DNA from: Lutraria lutraria
Taxonomy: Eukaryota > Mollusca > Bivalvia > Venerida > Mactridae
Length of the DNA: 64,000 bases
Direction of reading: 5' to 3'
Assembly (NCBI GenBank): GCA_964023205.1
Contig: OZ026847.1
Coordinates: 5,020,819-5,084,818, forward strand
Shown here: positions 48,595-59,500 of the stretch, one piece after another
Layout: each line of letters opens with the position of its first letter
How positions within the stretch are numbered: the stretch's first letter is position 1
The notes under the pieces: generated by a model
Database searches by the model: none
What the model saw: only the letters and a program-made list of their open reading frames with translations
Told to the model about the DNA's origin: nothing
Position numbers and translations under genes: made by a program

Positions 48595-48860
48595 AGGGCT
48601 GTTTATCATGCCAATTTGTCAGGACTGTGCATAATTTCAATATTTTAGTACTGTGCATAAGATCAATATTTTAGGACTGTGCATTATGCCAACATTTGAT
48701 GACAGTTTATCACTCCAAAGATAGCTCATCATGCACTATATGTCAATATGTAATCAACAGTCCATAATACTAGTATGCAACTGATTGTTTATTGTGTCCA
48801 TAATTTAGGACTGTCATCGTCCCAGCATTATCATGACAACCTCATGTAATACATAGGCTA
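48595..48860 (+). repeat. Imperfect tandem array (aggactgtgcataat unit)
   Basis: About seven imperfect units containing aggactgtgcat and ccaatattt. It is the plus-strand counterpart of the shorter array at 8885-9070. Non-coding. Confidence 0.6.
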
Positions 48861-49129
48861 ATACAGTCTCAAAGTACGTAGTGCTTTGGTGCAATATAAA
48901 TTCTGCTCACGCGTAAATCAATACATACATACAAACAACAGATTAAAGTAGGGCCCATTTATAATCCGATGTCTAATTATAAAAGTATCTGTGTCAAACA
49001 TACAGAAACATATACATATATGGTAATGATACAGATCAATATGCGTGTGCGCATTTCTACTACGGTCATAACGTTAACACTTTGTTATGTGTAAATGTAA
49101 AAGATATATTGACATGACCAAGTTGTCAT

Positions 49130-51096
49130 ATAGGGCATAAATATGAATGTAATTTCATTACTTATAATATGCTAGTCAGGTTATAGAAAGGTCTATATTG
49201 ACTGATGCATCTTATAAAGGTTGTATCACATGACAAAGATGGCAAAAAATTATAATGCATAATATCACCCGACATGTATGCAACTTGGATAAATAATGAA
49301 GGTGCGTGTATAAATGCATGGGGATATACAGAAGCTCGCGTGCCGCCTTGGCATTGAGCATGCGCGGTCTGTCAGAGACTTAACAACATTGTTTCAGTAT
49401 TATTTTCACTTTGACATTAACAAATGCGTTTAGATAACTCAGTTTTGTTCTGTTTCTGCAAATACTGGATTGATATTATACATAATTTTACTGATATATT
49501 GACATATTCCCGAGGGTCATGGGTTCAAAACCAACTGGGACCATACTTTTTTATTTTTAGGTAATGTTTCGTATTCAGAACATGAATATACATGTATACA
49601 GTGATATGGAGAAAAATATATTCCAAAATATTTTGTTCAGTTTATAGGAATTTATACATGGTTGATCATGAAAACAATGAAAATCAAACAACTATCGATT
49701 TCTGACACACATCTTTTCAAAACCGGTCGGTTAAAGGGGCATGCCCAGGAACTGCTGTGTCTTTTTTTTTGTTCACCAAAAATGTGTTTGTGGCTTGTAA
49801 AACCAAATATTTCCGAAAAGTCAAAGAAGAATGTGCGTTGAAAAGTGACCCTATAACGCGCGCGCCGTAATTTTATGTCGGTTTGAATAAAAGGCTGTAA
49901 GCCTTTTATTGACGACAATGATATTTCCGATAGGCCTGAGAGTTTAACTGAGCATGTGTGCTGCCTTTCAAGTGAACATAACACGAGCAATATTTACCAT
50001 TTCAGTTTGTTGACATTTTTCCGCGATGTTTTCGGTTTTGACAGATACCGAAAAGGTCGAGTTGAGAAAAAATGACAAATAATTCAGAGGCCGAAATCGG
50101 CATGTTTGGTAAATGTGTATTTTGAGTAAACTACAGGGATATTTTGTAAATATTTTAGAGGGTTTTCATTGATTGATTTAGGCATTAAAATGATACCAAT
50201 TTGATTGCTATTCGAGACTCTTCAGTTCCAGGGAATGCCCCTTTAAACATTTTAAAATTAGGTGTAGACATTACACACACATAGCAGTTAATTTTATGAC
50301 AATTTCACGTTATGCCCTGCTTTAGTTTTTATTTTGATGATGTAATATCAAATTGTTACTTTTGGTAAAAGGCAAAAATCTTGACTGAATCTTAAGGGTC
50401 GAGTTACATTTTTCATTTTTCCTGCAACATAGTAGTTCCAATCATTATATAAAAAGTATGGAATGAATAAACATTGATTACCCTTAGGCTTATACACACT
50501 CGTGCATTTATTGTATTATCTGTTAGAGAGGCCGGTCAATTTTCATAAAGGTTACTACATTTGATTTTAAGGTACTATTTTACGTTAGGGATAAAGGATC
50601 AATAATAGTCGTAACTCTCTTGACTGATGATAAATGCTGATAGAATCACAGCACTGCTAATGCGATAGTAAAACAGTTAAAACTCAATGTTATGACTACC
50701 TTAGTCATCGAATAAATCCGTCCATATGCTGGGGGTGTTCTTATTGTCGGTTGAACAATTGAAGAAAAGTTGAAATCAAGTCTGATAATATATGATCGTT
50801 ATATTGAGGATGGCTTGCTACTGATGCTGTCGCTATTTCAGATTTACTGTTCAATGGACATAAAATATCAAATTAAAAAGGGCGTTATACGGCTGTTACA
50901 TTTTTTATTTGTTTACCATTGATGCTAATGCTTAATAATGTAATGTTTTATTTTAATATACTGGTAACATGTGTATCATATTCCTTTGTCCTGGTCTAAG
51001 CAAACTATGTTAGCTTTTATGTTTTATTCTGAATAAGTTTTGAAACTATAAACAGGTAATAGAAATGAACGTACAAATGATATGACTTTGGTGATT
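49130..51096 (-). repeat. 3' flank of the sulfotransferase unit (degraded third copy)
   Basis: 49130-49290 matches 15735-15915, and 50835-51096 matches 16196-16466 and 36219-36595. The intervening part differs and includes a TTAA-flanked element (49735-50242). Confidence 0.6.
49735..50242. mobile_element. TTAA-flanked TIR element (piggyBac-like MITE)
   Basis: Flanked on both sides by TTAA (49731-49734 and 50243-50246). The termini are AGGGGCATGCCCAGGAACTG and the inverse CAGTTCCAGGGAATGCCCCT. It is 508 bp with no transposase. TTAA target sites are characteristic of piggyBac transposons, so a piggyBac relationship is inferred from that alone. The 112-codon frame 49652-49990 straddles its left boundary and is a by-product. 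Segments of its interior (tttggtaaatgtgtatt, taaatattttagaggg) recur at the right end of 55910-58951. Confidence 0.8.
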
Positions 51097-51250
51097 TCAG
51101 TCATTCAAAGTTAACATCGCAACATTTGCAAGATATGGTCGATAAAAATCAACAAGTATTTGTCGTGTTTCATTTAGCATCTTCCCAGTCTTGCTTTTGC
51201 TTTCTGTAACACGGAAATGTTTTTCATCGATGACATTTTTCGTAGAATTA
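51097..51250 (-). pseudogene. Broken sulfotransferase exon 7 fused to intron 5 sequence
   Basis: The frame KHFRVTESKSKTGKMLNETR and LVDFYRPYL derives from exon 7. Two extra bases after the SSMK codons shift the frame, and a deletion replaces the last 20 or so codons with ANVAMLTLND. At the 5' end the exon breaks off at 51250 and continues directly into sequence like window bases 45-230 (intron 5), so exon 6 and the acceptor are lost. Confidence 0.8.
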
Positions 51251-51552
51251 AGTACGATAGTTCTTATAATCCCTATACTCGTATGTATACAAATACCATA
51301 TTTGATATTCATGTAATTAAGGTATTTAAATATATGAATTTGCTACGCAATATAAATGATAAAGTTCAATTTCCAAAAAAGTGTAAGTAGTGTTTTCAAC
51401 ATATAGCACTGATACATGTTTGTACAAGCTTCCTCCTGAGAATTAAATAAATGTAGAAATCATTGCAAAACTCTCTTATAAGTATGGTGTTGGGTTGTGA
51501 TACTACCAAATTGTGTTAAATGAAAAAATATGTTGTGTATTAAATGAAAAGT

Positions 51553-51712
51553 GTTACGCGCGGAAGGGTCAAAAGTAAACTTTTAGCATGATGCAGGATT
51601 TTATTTGCACCACCCTGCAAAGTTTTCAGCATGATGCTGAAAGTTTCAGCATGATGCTAAAAACTTTCAGCGTGATGATGAAAACTTTTAGCATCATGCA
51701 GGGTCGTTGCTT
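51553..51712. repeat. Palindromic repeat cluster (agcatgatgc), copy 1
   Basis: Starts acgcgcggaag and holds five variants of ttagcatgatgc, ttcagcatgatgct or the inverse gcatcatgcaggg. The 70-codon frame starting at 51588 is translated repeat (MMLKTFSVMMKTF). A related, more symmetrical copy follows at 52269-52358. Confidence 0.65.
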
Positions 51713-52268
51713 TTACTTAATTTGTTACATACACTCTAATATTTTTTCCATTATACATACGTATACTAAATTGTTATTTTTAAGTCATTACATTTATTAA
51801 ACACGCATGTACTTACGATTATATGTACATGTATATATATTCTCAAGTCTTAATTAAGTTTTATATTCAGTTCTATTCTGTTATCTAAGTGAAATGCAAT
51901 AAACTTTATTAATATGTATTTATATTTAAACCACTAAAGTATGTCCGTGTATTTCAGCATCAGTACATCCAAGGACTAGAATACATACATTACAAGTCCT
52001 TGCTATATCATACTGAAATCTGCTGAAAATACATGAATAATAAAGCATTTGAATTCACCGAGTAAGAAACAATTATAAGTTCAAACATGGGTAAAAATTC
52101 GGGATTGTAACACAATCAATATAAGTACTTATTGTGACAGGTATGCACGCTTCATTTATTTCAACCATCATACTGTACACGCGGCGAACAAGCTGATAAA
52201 GTAACAACGACTCTGATTGGTTGACCCTGGGTCGTGCAGATTAATCCTTCATCATGCTAATTATCGTT

Positions 52269-52358
52269 TTACGCGCGGAAGTCAGCATGATGCAGGATTT
52301 TATTTGCACGACCCTGCATCATGCTTAAAGTTTTCAGCATGATGCAGGGTCGTGCATG
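52269..52358. repeat. Palindromic repeat cluster, copy 2
   Basis: Again begins acgcgcggaag. gcatgatgcagg is answered by the perfect inverse cctgcatcatgc across a loop of about 20 bases, then another ttcagcatgatgcagggtcg follows. Confidence 0.65.
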
Positions 52359-52359
52359 T

Positions 52360-53460
52360 ATTACCCTTATCGTACGCATAATAAAGTCAGTGCGTGTAAG
52401 TGACTGGTAAACTCATACACGAATCAATCTACTGGTAGTCATACCCTTCGTCAACTCGTGCCCGATTTAATTCAAGTATGATCTTTACTTCTAGTTTTTG
52501 TTGTTGTAATAATGGAGTATCCAAAGCTTAAACAATGACCAAGCAGTTCTTACTAAACATTTGCAACCTTCTTGGAAAATCATTTGATAATTGAAAACAC
52601 AAAATGAACAAATATAGCATGAAAAAACTGCAAGATCTTCATATTAAAATAGTTTTATGCTACATATGTATAGCACATCGAATTATGCTGCAGAATGCGT
52701 CTCCGGCAATCTACGGTAAAAGACACCCTGGACCGCCTTAGAAAGGTGCCTACACATTATCATATGGGCAAGATATACGCCCCTGATTATAACAATACAA
52801 GAATCAGATAAATGTGAAATGTCAAGAGACTAAAAATACCTTAACATCAACAGAAGTATCTTAAGAATCAAAGTAAGTTGTTTGCGAAATATATATACGA
52901 TTATTTAGCTAAATTTAGTATTGCTTTCATGGATCTTGCAAGCACATGTGGATACCAATAAATCAAGCTTGCTTGATGGTGGCCAACTACAAAATAATGT
53001 TTAAATAGTTTTCTCCTTAACTCTGTGTTAAAAGGGCATACTAATAAAAAGTGAAACTCATTTACCACGACTTTCATTAAGCATATGCTGTACCTGTTTA
53101 TAATATCACGAAAGCTGGTTATCGTGATCGGGCCTGGTGAATTCTTTTTTAAAATGCGTCGCTTTAACTTATAGTATATCGCGTTTTACATTTATAAAAA
53201 CTAGATTACAATACCTTTTAACCATGTAGATCAAAAAAATGTATGTTCAACAATAAGAAAGTTTTAAAATAGAGGCAAAGTTTTCCGAACCCAAATTTGT
53301 TAGATTTAAGAAAATGATATTTTACCTATTTTTAATGCATTAAAACAATACGGATTTCTATATCTAATTATATATTCTTAAACTACAGAACGTTAGCTTT
53401 AATATGATAATCAAATTATTAATATCCGACAAGAAACAAAAAAGTTAATAGGCGGGGGGC
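52360..53460. other. No gene seen
   Basis: AT-rich intergenic sequence between the sulfotransferase cluster and GSTK1. No exon or repeat recognised. Confidence 0.45.
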
Positions 53461-53555
53461 ATGTTTTCCATTGTACTAAAATATAGAGGGCCGCCATGTT
53501 TTATACTTGGCCTATCCAAATCCGGAAATAAAACCGAACTTTAGCATTTCTCAAA
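53461..53555 (+). promoter_or_regulatory. Likely GSTK1 core promoter / 5'UTR
   Basis: Directly upstream of the GSTK1 ATG, base composition changes from AT-rich to mixed. ccgccatgttt (53491-53501), resembling a YY1 site in inverted form, and ccggaaat (53522-53529), resembling an ETS site, lie within 65 bp of the start. No TATA box stands out. These motifs are typical of ubiquitously expressed TATA-less promoters. The assignment is inference. Confidence 0.4.
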
Positions 53556-56500
53556 ATGGCAGCGCCCGCAAGAAAAACAGTTGAATTATTTTACGATGTA
53601 GTGTCTCCATATACATGGTTTGCCTTTGAAGTGAGTAGCAAATTTGTAATCCTTTCAATTGTCCCAATAAATTAATACCAGTTTCACCTGCTGACAAATG
53701 AGCATTACAGTCTTCACGAAAAACTTTTTTAAGCACTGAACATTTGGTCCAGTAAAAATGCAAACTTTACTGGACCGAATGAACTTTAAGTGGACCAAAA
53801 AGAGTACAAATAAAATTTCTCATGATTTGGCTACAAACCGTATTTTCGAGAGTGATTAAAATATTTTATTTTTTGTTCTGAAACATGGTCAAATTATCAC
53901 TAAAAAATTGACTGGACCTTCGGACCATTGACCTTTTCGAATTTACTGGACCGATGGTCATTTTGGTGGACACAGTCCAAGGTCCGGTGCTAAATTCGAA
54001 GACTGGCATTATTATACATTTCAATATTGTCTTAAGGGGGGGGGGGGGCGAATTTTGTTCTGAAATTTCTGCCCATTTCACCTAGCTATATACAGGTACG
54101 TTAGTCAAACTAATTAGGCTGTTTGTGACGGCGAGACACTTTCGATTTCTTCTCATGAATTACACTTAAGTGAGCGGTCATAGCTTTGACCAATTTGAAG
54201 CTTTGGCCCGTACGTCCTGCACAGCCAACAAAGATCTGCTTATTAATTATTATTATACAGGTGGTTCCAGATAACGGTGTAGCTATATTTAGAACGGAAA
54301 TAGAGCAAAGAAAAAAGGCACTGACGTGAACCAAATATTGTATTTTATTTGTACACATCTCATTTACAAATGCCAACAGTCAAATGTTCAAAATCTGTAC
54401 TAATCTAGTGCCCACAATCAATAAATACAATGCAGTCGCCGCCATGTTTCTTTCCTCGAATGATCTAAATTACAATGTATATCTCTGGATACCTCTTCTG
54501 AGTGTTATAGGCAGGATGTAAAAGTAGAAACAGTTCTGAAGGTCACATGGTCATGATGGTGTACATGTACGTCATAATGTAGCAGTGATATTATTATGCT
54601 AAGTTAAACTCCAAACAATAATTTCAACACAGGACTATTTTATAATGAAAATGGCATAAAAACGAGCACCTGTATTCAAAAATGCAGACAGCAGTGAAAG
54701 AAATCTATATTTTCAGAGAAAAGCTACGTAATTTTATTATATCATTCATATTTCATGTAATACAAAACTTATTTTAATGCATACTTCAAATGATGTTGAC
54801 AATGGCAAGTTATGCATTATGGGTGTATATTATAGATATTATAAGATGCACCGTTATTTGGATAACACTGGTAAACAGGGTACTGACTATATATTTTTTT
54901 TTAATTTCTCCCTTCAAATTTGCAAATGGGTCCGTTTTCTGGACCTGTTTGAAGAAGGGAAAAAATAACTACCTGTGTTCTGCAATATCAATTATTAGAC
55001 GTTTTGGGAAGTACCCAGGAAATTCTTGTAATATTGAACCAAGACTCAAGGGCTCAGCGCAACACTGTCGTAACTTGTTCTTATTTCCATATGAGTTACT
55101 ACACTGTTGCGTTGAACCCTCGATTAGTGTCATTGTAATGAGTGTTAGATTTCTAGATGTTTTCTTACAGTGTTACACTGGTAGAAAAAATACACCTGTT
55201 CAGTGGTTGTGATGGCCTGACATTTTTTAAGTAGAATTACATACATGTCCCAGAAATTAAATGCCACTGATAATAAAATGAAGAACATTCAAGGCAAATG
55301 TATGGATAATTCTGGGTAGTACCATTAACTAAATTGGTCTTTTTTATTTCGTTGACCATTTCAGTTTTGGAATTGCTATCTGATACATTGATTTTTTTGT
55401 ATCAATTATTTATATAAAAAAATACCTAAAAAAATTCAGTTTGAATGCTGTGGTCAGCCTGTACTATGGAAACTGCTTTGGTTTATCTTTATAAACTCTA
55501 GGCTAGATAAAACTTTGTTACAATCAATGTATGAAATTACAGGTATTATGTCGCTATGAAAACAGATGGAACATGGATTTGAAGTTAAAACCATTCTTCT
55601 TGGGAGGAATTATGAATGAATCAGGTAACTAACAATAACTGCAGTTCTTTCATTTCTTAGGAATGCTGCTTAGACCATTTAACGCTCTATATTTATATTG
55701 ATGGCTCTCTTGTGTACTCAAAGAAAAAGAACAATTTTTGCGTCCACTGTCTGAAAGATGGGGGCATATATAGATTTACCCTTGTCTGTCTGTCATTCTG
55801 TCTATCCCTCAGAAAATTTTGTGTCACACATATCTCCAAAAGTATTTGGGACAGAGTTATGAAATTATATGCAAATATTCATCAGCATAGTTATGAAGTT
55901 GTGCATTAAAGGGACATGCCCTGGAACTGAAGCGTCTCGAAATGCAATCGAATTGGTATCATTTAAGGTGGAACCAAACGATTGAAATAATGTCGTTTTC
56001 GACGTCAAAACGGTCATTTTTACGGTATTTATAGTGCCTCTCTGAAAATACTTATCGCTCTATCAGTTTATGGAAATATTTAATGAAATAACATTCTAAT
56101 TGCGGAGAATTAAATTATCTGCGCGTAGGTATAAATTTGATGATCATGACTTAATTATAAGTGCAAATGAAACGATTTTAAATGTAAAATTTAATGTTGT
56201 TTTCTTCTCACTTTTAAACTTAAATTATTTTTATTAAAAATCTGCCCGAGGGATTTTTTTTATTTTTGTCTAGAATAAAGTTTGATTTGTCATCTACTGT
56301 TCTCGTAAATCTTAAGAAAATCTATCGAGCCGTTTTAATTTTATTAAAGCTTTGAATGATAGCATTACCTTATAAAGCGCTCATTCGCTTTCAAGAACGT
56401 CGTTTCAAACACGTCTGGTTTTGGTATCTAATGCGTACTTACATCTATTTTATTTACTGTACACAATGATCTAAAATGACTTGCTGGAATTAATGATACA

Positions 56501-59500
56501 TTGTCTGTCAATAACCCTAATCACACTGCCATTCTTTTCAGATAACAATAAACACATTACATTATCATTTTAGCGCGTTTAATTTTGTGTACATATGCGT
56601 AAATAAATACGCCGCTGTTAATTTCACTTTTGTTTGTATAAAAAACAAGGTTCCATGATTTACATAATATATAATTATTATATTATGATTGAGAGGTTTA
56701 GTCAGATGTGTTGTTTTAATGATATGCATTCTATGTATGTTTATTTTTTGGGGTAAATATTAATTATGACTCATAACAACAGATTTACGACCCCGTTGTT
56801 ATAGCGCATTTATGATATAGATACTTAATATAAGCGAAGATGATTGCTATAGTATGTGAAAAATACATACATGATTACAACAAACGAGTCCGTTGTTTCA
56901 TATTTGAATAAAATGCGTAAAATGCATGATGTCATCAGAACGTTCAAGTGTAAGCCCGATTCTCACTGTCGCAGTGCTGGTCCCGGTGTAACATTTTCAA
57001 GCTCCCACTTTTCAGGTTACCCCCGGTCATTTAAAAACGTTTTTAAAGTACCGGCCCCGGTAACATTAAAACGTTTTCACACTCCCTACCCTGTTAAAAA
57101 ATTATCCCTCCCCGGTAACTTGAAAACGTTTTCAAACGCCTCCCCATCCTATGTTAATTTTAATGGACAAAACGTTTATATTTCAGTTTATAATTCATTC
57201 GTATGATTCACAGACAACAAGGTTTATTCACATACATGTATATATTCCTGTATTTTTTAACTGAATGTATATATGCTTTAATTACATGAAGCTATGGAAT
57301 CCTATTAGGGCCATGGAGAGTTAGTCTGGTTCCCAGACATGCTCTACAATTACCGATAACATAGTGTAAGGGGAAGGAACTCCAGACTAATGGAGAGTAT
57401 ACACTCTTATTCAATTAATGAACAAAAACGAAAGACCCGACCTTTGCAATCACACACTTACTTGTGTTCAGAAAACCTACAATATTTAATTGTTTTTTTT
57501 TGGCAAAATAATTCAAGATTGAATTGGTGTTTGCGCAATAACGCACATAGGATTCCATAATGAAGAAATGAACTTGTCAGTATATGACGTCATAATTTTA
57601 TGATTTCGTCATTAGGACCACATTATTTGTTATTATTAAAGTTGGACATATCACATAGACCCCTTTTGGTAAAACTAGAGGTTCACACACACAAGAGGAA
57701 AGCACTTAACATTGATATTCATCGTATGACCGTATTATGCAATAATATGAAACAACTTAGATGAATAATAAAAAGTATCGATACACTCCTAAATAATCCT
57801 GAAAACTTCCTTTATTTTGCAAACGCAAAATCCAAATCGTCTGTGATGGGGATTGAATTCACTTTATGGTTGCTAAATAACTGTAGTACATGCATTTATG
57901 TATTTGTAATCTCCCTATTCGTGTGCAAGCTCTCTCTTATTATGAATTTTCAAATTATTACCCGGGGTAATCTGAAAACGTATTTAAGTGAAACGAGGGG
58001 GGAGCTTGAAAACGTTACACCGGGGCCTCTCTGTGGCATATAACCGGTATATCGACTTTAAATGTCAATCGCGCATGTAGTCCAATAATCCGGAACACTA
58101 ATACATTGTGTATATCATGCTACAGCCAGGTACAACACCGGATCTACATCGGTTCTGTCCAGTAGATTTAAGGATCTTAATATTTTCCCGGTAAGCCATG
58201 GTTGTATTATATATTGAACATTTTAAAAATTCGAGACTGATTGCCCGATAGCGCCAGAACAACGAGGTCCACCCAGGACTGCCATGGATGACTACAGTGT
58301 CACTAGGGTTGTCACTCATCCGGGACCAACCGAAAGTCAACCCGGAACAGAGAGAATAGCGCTGTACACAATGTGTCAAACGACGTTTTTGAAGGCGAAT
58401 GAGCGTTTTGAAGGGTAACGCTATATAGTGAAGATTGGATAAAAATAAAAACGGCTCGATAGATTTTCTTAAAATTTACGAGAAAAGTAGATGACACATC
58501 AAACTTTATTCTAGACAAAAATAAAAAAAATCCCTCGGGCAGATTTTTAATAAAAACAATTTAAGTTTGAAAGAGAGAAGAAAACAACATTAAATTTTAC
58601 ATTTAAAACCGTTTTACTTGCACTTATAATTAAGTCATGAACATCAAATTTATACCTACGCGCAGGTAATTTTATTCTCCGCTAACAAATTTTTATTTCA
58701 TTAAATATCCACATAAATTGATAGAGCGATAGGTATTTTCAGAGAGGCACTATAATTACCAAAAAAATGACCGTTTTGACGTCGAAAACGACGTAATTTC
58801 AATCGTTTGGTTCCACCTTAAAGCCTAAATTGATTAATGAAAGCCCTGTAAAATATTTACGAAATATCCTGCTAGTTAACTCAAAATACACATTTCAAGA
58901 TTTACCAAACTTGCGGAAAAGCAAGACACAGCAGTTCCAGGGTATGCCCCTTTAAGTGTTTTAACTTGGTCAAGGTTGAATACTCTGAAGTTATCTGCCC
59001 TTGAATTTTTATTTTGATACTACAAATTTATTTATTAGATGAAAACTTGTTTCTCTGTTGTTTTTTTCTGAATTTGTTTCAAGAAAGAGAGTTTCTCCCT
59101 TTTCTGAAATATTTGCAAATTTAGTGTGGATTAAGGAGCCTGACTGCTTAGCTTGATGGTAAGAGCACTGGTCTACTGATCAAGAGATTTTGAGTTTGAA
59201 TCCCATGACGAGGCTCGCACTGTCCGTGACACATTTGCGGAATGACAAATTTGACGGAAGATTTTACATTCTATGTGAGGACGCTTGTTAGTAGCTTGTG
59301 GATAGAATGTGGTTAGCACTGGTTGAAACCTAAAGTAGTCCAGGGAAGCTGGTTTGGATAACTCAGCCAGCCATGATATAACTTAAATAATGTTGAAAAT
59401 GGCTTTTTAAATCTGATGAAATGAAAATAAATAAATTTAGGACTATATCAGAGTTCTTCTAACCTCAGGTAACAAGCCACCTGCATTTGTACCAAACAAG

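Noticed and set aside
49652..49990. 112-codon minus-strand frame
   Set aside because: It spans the left boundary of the TTAA element and shows no family features.
51588..51800. 70-codon frame
   Set aside because: It is translated palindromic repeat (recurring SFxxDAE and MMLKTF), not a gene.
54790..55212. 140-codon frame, the longest in the window
   Set aside because: It lies in GSTK1 intron 1, crosses the 78-bp palindromic element and has no recognisable domain. A neighbouring frame overlaps it.
56856..57206. 116-codon frame as a transposase of the foldback element
   Set aside because: The sequence is dominated by repeated gaaaacgttt words, and no DDE or zinc-finger signature could be seen.
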